From: an uncultured Lachnospiraceae bacterium
GTDB taxonomy: Bacteria > Bacillota > Clostridia > Lachnospirales > Lachnospiraceae
DNA: 49,398 nucleotides
Assembly (NCBI GenBank): GCA_905233695.1
Contig: CAJODN010000004.1
Coordinates: 1-49,398, forward strand
Direction of reading: 5' to 3'
Shown: piece after piece, positions 45,301 to 49,398 of the stretch
Layout of the letters: every line of letters starts with the position of its first letter
Numbering within the stretch: position 1 is the stretch's first letter
Notes under the pieces: model-generated
The model's input: the letters and a program-made list of their open reading frames with translations, nothing else
Database searches by the model: none
What the model was told of the DNA's origin: nothing
Made by a program: the position numbers and the translations under genes

Positions 45301-45341
45301 TCTTTTAGCACTATCCCTTCTACTCACATAAATACCACTAT

Positions 45342-45370
45342 ATAATACCATATTTTGTTGTTGATGTCAC
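45342..45370 (-). promoter_or_regulatory. Candidate promoter of ftsK
   Basis: On the minus strand GTGACA (45370-45365), a 17-nt spacer and TATTAT (45347-45342) lie about 42 nt upstream of the ATG at 45300. It follows the glgA terminator, so ftsK probably begins a new transcript. Confidence 0.6.
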
Positions 45371-45436
45371 AAAAAATTACAAAAATACCCTATAAATTGT
45401 GGTCGGGGATAATGTTGAAAATGCAACAATATAGAC

Positions 45437-45464
45437 AAAAAAAGCCCCGGCCATAGGCCGGAGT
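45437..45464 (-). terminator. Rho-independent terminator of glgA
   Basis: On the minus strand ACTCCGGCC and GGCCGGGGC form a GC-rich stem with a TAT loop, followed by seven T. It starts 4 nt after the glgA stop codon. This is the strongest terminator in the window. Confidence 0.93.
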
Positions 45465-45467
45465 CTT

Positions 45468-46919
45468 TTATTGTCCTATCAGATGGTTATATAACCCTTC
45501 ATAGTTGAACTTCGATGCATTCCATGAATAATCCTTCTTCATGCCACGTTCAACCATCTTGTTCCATTGTGTCTTCTTATCGAAGAAAATGTGTTTAGAA
45601 TAATTAATTGTATTAAGAAGTTCGTCACCGTTGTAGTTGGTAAATGAGAATCCGTCTCCGGTATGCTCATATTCGTTGTAAGCTTCAACAGTATCCTTAA
45701 GACCTCCTGTCTCTCTTACAATAGGCACTGTTCCGTATCTGAATGAAATAAGCTGTGTAAGACCGCAAGGCTCGAATCTGGAAGGCATTAGGAACGAATC
45801 TGCCGCAGCATATAGCTTTCTTGCCAAATCGTCATTATAACAAATGTTAGCCGAAATCCTGTCAGGATATTTCCAAGCATAGTGGCGGAACATATTCTCG
45901 TATCTGGACTCACCTGTTCCTATAACAACAAATTGTGTGAATTCATCAACAATTCCTTCTATACAATAATTAATAAGATCGAGACCTTTTTGATCTGTAA
46001 GTCTTGAGATAAGACCTATCATGTATTTCTTCTTATCTACAGTTAGACCCAGCTCTTCTTGAAGAGCAGCCTTATTCTCTTTCTTATTATTTCTAAAGTT
46101 ATCGACATTGAAATTCTTATAAATGTGTGAGTCTGTATCGGGATTATACATTTCATAATCAATACCGTTCAGGATTCCCTGCATGTCGAAATGTCTTGCG
46201 GAAAGAAGTCCGTCAAGACCTTCGCCGTAGTAAGGTGACTGAATCTCATCGGCATATGTCTTACTTACGGTTGTAATATAATCAGCATATACAAGACCAC
46301 CTTTAAGCATATTACCGCCCTTATTGAATTCAAGCTTATCTGCAGTAAAGAGATCCGTTGACAATCCGGACAGTCCTTGTAACGTCTCAACATCCCATAC
46401 GCCTTGGAACTTAAGATTATGAATCGTCATTATTGTCTTAATTCCCCAGAAGAATTGATTGTTCTGGAACTCATTCTTAAGGTATACGGGAATAAGACCT
46501 GTCTGCCAATCATGACAATGAATAAGATCCGGCTTAAAGTCAATTACGGGAAGCATTGAGAGAACTGCCTTATCGAAGAAAGTGAATTTCTCCATATCAT
46601 ATCTTACATCACCATAAGGATAGAAGCACTCAAAATACTCTAAGTTATCAATAAAATAATATGTGATATTTTGATACTGATACTGGAATACTCCCACATA
46701 TTTCTCACCTACAAGATGACCCATTCCCATATAGAAATTGGTAAGGTATTCGAACTTATCGCGAAATTCCGGTGGAATACATGTGTAGTTAGGTAGTACT
46801 ACCCTGATATCCCAATCCTTCTTGTCAAATTCCTTGGGCAGTGCGCCTACAACGTCGGCAAGTCCGCCGGTCTTGATAAATGGTACACATTCACTTGCAG
46901 CATACAAAATCTTTTTCAT
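45468..46919 (-). CDS. glgA: Glycogen synthase (ADP-glucose type, GT5)
   Basis: GlgA extends alpha-1,4-glucan from ADP-glucose. The 483-residue GT-B enzyme has the N-terminal KTGGLADVVGALPKEF motif (ADP-glucose binding), HCHDWQTGLIP, KGLDLI-type second-domain start (ISRLTDQKGLDL) and the catalytic MPSRFEPCGLTQLISFRYG. No other glycogen gene is nearby. GGGAGAG precedes the ATG. Confidence 0.96.
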   Translation of the reverse strand: MKKILYAASECVPFIKTGGLADVVGALPKEFDKKDWDIRVVLPNYTCIPPEFRDKFEYLTNFYMGMGHLVGEKYVGVFQYQYQNITYYFIDNLEYFECFYPYGDVRYDMEKFTFFDKAVLSMLPVIDFKPDLIHCHDWQTGLIPVYLKNEFQNNQFFWGIKTIMTIHNLKFQGVWDVETLQGLSGLSTDLFTADKLEFNKGGNMLKGGLVYADYITTVSKTYADEIQSPYYGEGLDGLLSARHFDMQGILNGIDYEMYNPDTDSHIYKNFNVDNFRNNKKENKAALQEELGLTVDKKKYMIGLISRLTDQKGLDLINYCIEGIVDEFTQFVVIGTGESRYENMFRHYAWKYPDRISANICYNDDLARKLYAAADSFLMPSRFEPCGLTQLISFRYGTVPIVRETGGLKDTVEAYNEYEHTGDGFSFTNYNGDELLNTINYSKHIFFDKKTQWNKMVERGMKKDYSWNASKFNYEGLYNHLIGQ

Positions 46920-46944
46920 AGTATCTCTCCCTTAATACATTATT

Positions 46945-47682
46945 TTATTCTTCTTCTACAACGTAGTTATAAAACACTTCCTGAACATCATCCTCTGCAT
47001 CTAAAAGTTCAAGTATCTTATTAATATCCCATAGTTCTTCTTCCGTCTTAAGTGTAACATAATTCTGCGGAATCATGCTAACGGAAGCATCTGCAATTTC
47101 AATACCTTCTTTTTCAAGAGCTTCTCTTACAGCCGAGAAATCATTTGGCTCTGTAAGTATCTCGAAGCTGTCATCTTCTTCACTGAAGTCTTCCGCCCCG
47201 GCATCAAGAGCAAGCATCATAAGGTCGTCTGCATCCATATCGCATTTTTCTTTGTCGATTAGAATCTGACCTTTCTCATCGAACATAAAGGATACGCAAC
47301 CTTGAGTTCCGATACTGCCGTGACCTTTAGTAAATGCGTTACGAACATTAGCCGCTGTTCTGTTCTTGTTATCCGTAAGACATTTTACAATAATAGCTGT
47401 ACCGCTTGGACCGTAGCCTTCATATGTACACGATTCGTAGTTGACGGAGCCGATATCTCCCGCAGCTTTCTTGATTCCGCGTTCGATTGTATCGTTAGGC
47501 ATGTTGTTAGACTTTGCCTTGGCTATAACATCGCGAAGCTTTGTATTGTTGTTGGGATCCGGTCCGCCCTCCTTTACGGCAACGGCAATTTCTCTTCCGA
47601 TGACTGTAAATATTTTACCTTTGGCGGCGTCATTTTTTTCTTTTTTATGTTTGATATTTGAGAATTTAGAATGTCCTGACAT
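46945..47682 (-). CDS. yebC: YebC/TACO1-family protein
   Basis: The 245-residue protein matches the YebC/TACO1 family throughout: MSGHSKFSNIKHKKEKNDAAKGK, PNNNTKLRDVIAKAKSNNMPNDTIERGIKKAAG, GYGPSGTAIIVKCLTDNKNRT. Members are described as transcription regulators or as translation factors easing ribosome stalling. GGAG precedes the ATG. It is not linked to ruvC here, unlike in many bacteria. Confidence 0.95.
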   Translation of the reverse strand: MSGHSKFSNIKHKKEKNDAAKGKIFTVIGREIAVAVKEGGPDPNNNTKLRDVIAKAKSNNMPNDTIERGIKKAAGDIGSVNYESCTYEGYGPSGTAIIVKCLTDNKNRTAANVRNAFTKGHGSIGTQGCVSFMFDEKGQILIDKEKCDMDADDLMMLALDAGAEDFSEEDDSFEILTEPNDFSAVREALEKEGIEIADASVSMIPQNYVTLKTEEELWDINKILELLDAEDDVQEVFYNYVVEEE

Positions 47683-47705
47683 TTATTTGTACTCCATTGT
47701 TTATT

Positions 47706-47738
47706 AAACTGAACCGACAAACTACCTTGGTTCAGTTT
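47706..47738 (-). terminator. Weak terminator candidate after the CBS-domain gene
   Basis: AAACTGAACC pairs with GGTTCAGTTT across a 13-nt loop. Its minus-strand downstream sequence (AATAAAC) is a poor U-tract, so it may slow rather than end transcription into yebC. The plus-strand side has the better T-run, but no plus-strand gene precedes it. Confidence 0.45.
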
Positions 47739-47749
47739 TTATCATATCA

Positions 47750-48577
47750 TTAATCTTCATTGTTAGCAAGTTTTGTTACTCTAACATCTTGAATAACTTT
47801 ATTTTTTACATCAATAATTCTGAATTGATATCCGTATGCTCTTACAAGAAATGTGGAATTATCCGAAGGAATTTTACCGTTCATATAAGTAAGAAATCCG
47901 TTAAGAGTTTCGAAGTCACCTTCGATTTTTATATCAAGAAGCTCTTCGACTTCTTCGATACTCGTAATACCTGCAATCCTGTATTCATCCTTATCGAGAG
48001 TTACGATTGTATCATTATCGGCATCATTTTCATCATCGATATCGCCGACTATTTCTTCAAGGATATCTTCCATTGTGATGATGCCGGATGTCTGTCCGTA
48101 TTCGTCGACAACAATTGCAATATGATTCTTCTTGATCTTCATCCTTGTAAATATTGCATATATTTTATTGGTCTCGGGAATGAATCCAATTTCACGAATA
48201 AGTCCGTCAATATCCTGTATTCTTTTATTGATATTTTTAGGTTCACTAATAAATTTAAGTAGCTGCTTAATATGGATACTTCCGATTATATCATCAAGGT
48301 CATCGAGATATACGGGATATCTTGAGAAGCTATTCTCGTTAACAAAATCAACCGTTTCCTTAAGAGTCATTTTCCCGTCAAGAGCAACAACATTGGTTCT
48401 GTGAACCATAACGTCCTTAGCATCCTTATCTCTAACCTCAACGATATTTTGAATCATGTCGGCTTCGTTAGTATTAATGACGCCGTGCTCATGACTTTCA
48501 TTTACAATCTCAATTAATTCTTCCGAGCTTGCCTCATCTTTTTTTAATAGCTTAAAGAATTTCCTATTCTTACCCAA
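47750..48577 (-). CDS. CBS-pair / CorC-HlyC domain protein
   Basis: The 275-residue soluble protein has two CBS motifs (about 65-190, VMVHRTNVVALD and IGFIPETNKIYAIFTRM) ending in VDEYGQTSGIITMEDILEEIVGDI, then a CorC_HlyC domain (about 205-270). Related proteins carry an N-terminal DUF21 membrane domain and affect Mg/Co efflux; this one lacks it, like E. coli CorC. The start is TTG, one nucleotide after the alr stop, with AGGAG 6 nt upstream. Confidence 0.85.
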   Translation of the reverse strand: MGKNRKFFKLLKKDEASSEELIEIVNESHEHGVINTNEADMIQNIVEVRDKDAKDVMVHRTNVVALDGKMTLKETVDFVNENSFSRYPVYLDDLDDIIGSIHIKQLLKFISEPKNINKRIQDIDGLIREIGFIPETNKIYAIFTRMKIKKNHIAIVVDEYGQTSGIITMEDILEEIVGDIDDENDADNDTIVTLDKDEYRIAGITSIEEVEELLDIKIEGDFETLNGFLTYMNGKIPSDNSTFLVRAYGYQFRIIDVKNKVIQDVRVTKLANNED

Positions 48578-48578
48578 A

Positions 48579-49398
48579 TTAATCTCCTATATATTCTCTC
48601 GGAATTCTTTTTCCGATATCGCATGAGAATTCATAATTAAATCTTCCTGACATTTCACCAAGATCTTCCATGGTAATTGTTTCGTCACCGTCTGTTCCCA
48701 GAAGCGTCACAGTATCTAATATATTAACATCAATATTCGTTACGTCAACCATGAATTGATCCATACAGACACGACCGAGAATAGGCGCCCTTTTACCCTT
48801 AATAAGAACATAGCCCTTTCCCGACAGACTTCTTGGATATCCGTCGCCGTAACCAATCGGAATCGTAGCAACTTTTGTTTTTTTCGATGCGGTAAATGTT
48901 CCTCCGTAGCTCACCTGCACACCTTTGTCGATTTCTTTTACGAACACAATATGACTCTTAATTGACATAACAGGCTTAATATCGATAAGATGCGATACTT
49001 CATTAGATGGCCATAAACCATAAAGTATTATTCCGCTCCTAACCATATCGAATGCAGCTTCCTTGAACTGGATTATTGATGCGGAATTGGCGGCATGAAT
49101 TATGTCAAAAGTTATTCCTCGTTCCGACAGCTTATTAATTATATCATGAAAATCATTAAGCTGTTTTTTTGCATACTTAAGATTCTTTTCATCTGCTCTT
49201 GCAAAATGCGTGAATATACCCTGAAGATTAATATTACGAAGTGTATTAATCCTAGCTATTGTTTCTAAGTCATTCTCATTATTCCGAAATCCGATTCTGC
49301 CCATTCCGGTATCGACTTTAATATGCGCATTTATTCTAACACCCATCTTCTCACATTCATCATTAAAATCTTTTGCCATTTCATATGAAATAATTGTG
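48579..49398 (-). CDS. alr: Alanine racemase, N-terminus beyond the window edge
   Basis: The frame stays open to the last base, so about 110 N-terminal residues, including the PLP lysine, are outside. The visible 273 residues include HIKVDTGMGRIGFR, the PLP-contact GIILYGLWPS, the catalytic Tyr in VSYGGTFTASKKTKVATIPIGYGDGY, and the C-terminal beta domain with RVCMDQFMVDVT. The enzyme supplies D-alanine for peptidoglycan. It is followed at once by the CBS gene, suggesting one transcript. Confidence 0.95.
   Translation of the reverse strand, partial: TIISYEMAKDFNDECEKMGVRINAHIKVDTGMGRIGFRNNENDLETIARINTLRNINLQGIFTHFARADEKNLKYAKKQLNDFHDIINKLSERGITFDIIHAANSASIIQFKEAAFDMVRSGIILYGLWPSNEVSHLIDIKPVMSIKSHIVFVKEIDKGVQVSYGGTFTASKKTKVATIPIGYGDGYPRSLSGKGYVLIKGKRAPILGRVCMDQFMVDVTNIDVNILDTVTLLGTDGDETITMEDLGEMSGRFNYEFSCDIGKRIPREYIGD

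Noticed and set aside
47706-47738. Plus-strand terminator (better T-run on that side)
   Set aside because: There is no plus-strand gene within 40 kb that it could terminate, so only the minus-strand reading is biologically sensible.
1-49398. CRISPR arrays, tRNA/rRNA genes, insertion sequences
   Set aside because: I looked for regularly spaced repeats, tRNA T-loop words and transposase-like frames and found none.

Overview
The window reads as a stretch of core chromosome from a low-GC Gram-positive anaerobe of the class Clostridia, most likely a Lachnospiraceae relative (Butyrivibrio, Roseburia, Eubacterium type). The reasons are the AT-rich sequence with strong AGGAGG-type ribosome binding sites, an L27 protein with the N-terminal extension removed by the Prp protease, a NadD-YqeK fusion, a SepF/YggS division cluster, a LexA of the Bacillus/Clostridium type with CGAAC-N4-GTTYG-like operators, and a DUF3048 protein. 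I see no rRNA, tRNA, CRISPR array, prophage or insertion sequence. Family assignments come from reading motifs, not from database searches.

Layout. (1) 1-4.7 kb, plus strand: rplU-prp-rpmA behind a strong promoter and a structured leader, then obgE, yhbY, nadD-yqeK and rsfS (ribosome assembly plus NAD synthesis). Two homologous long hairpins bracket the rplU unit. (2) 4.65-6.6 kb: a divergent SOS pair (a LysM/YneA-like division inhibitor and lexA) sharing a 150-bp region with four LexA-box candidates, then plsC. (3) From 6.6 kb to the right edge every gene is on the minus strand. Read in transcription order, from the right edge leftwards: alr, a CBS/CorC protein, yebC, glgA, ftsK, fhs, folD, a zinc-ribbon/TPR membrane protein, rlmH, a pyrimidine-nucleoside phosphorylase, phoH, a degenerate PgpH-like membrane protein, ybeY, a DUF3048 protein, a MurJ/SpoVB-type flippase, an FAD-dependent dehydrogenase, mutS, mutL, miaA, ynbB, then mreB-mreC-mreD-mrdA(PBP2)-minC-rodA-mgsA-dacF, a small P-loop protein, a HlyD-like adaptor, yggS, sepF, aroB, lspA, rluD, dtd and a XerS-type tyrosine recombinase.

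Functional picture. The right-hand 43 kb is dominated by envelope growth and division (Mre/RodA/PBP2, MinC, SepF, FtsK, flippase, DacF, Alr), DNA repair and chromosome handling (MutSL, FtsK, Xer, LexA), RNA/ribosome maturation (MiaA, YbeY, RlmH, RluD, Dtd) and one-carbon metabolism (FolD, Fhs).

Points most worth following up: a perfect 36-bp palindrome with a 6-bp centre directly upstream of the XerS-like gene, which could be its dif-like target or an operator; the two rplU-flanking hairpins, whose stems covary while their loop is conserved; an orphan MinC with no adjacent minD/minE and an altered MinD-binding motif; a PgpH homologue in the phoH-ybeY position that has lost its HD dyad and extracellular domain; and a HlyD-like adaptor with no transporter, grouped with sepF.
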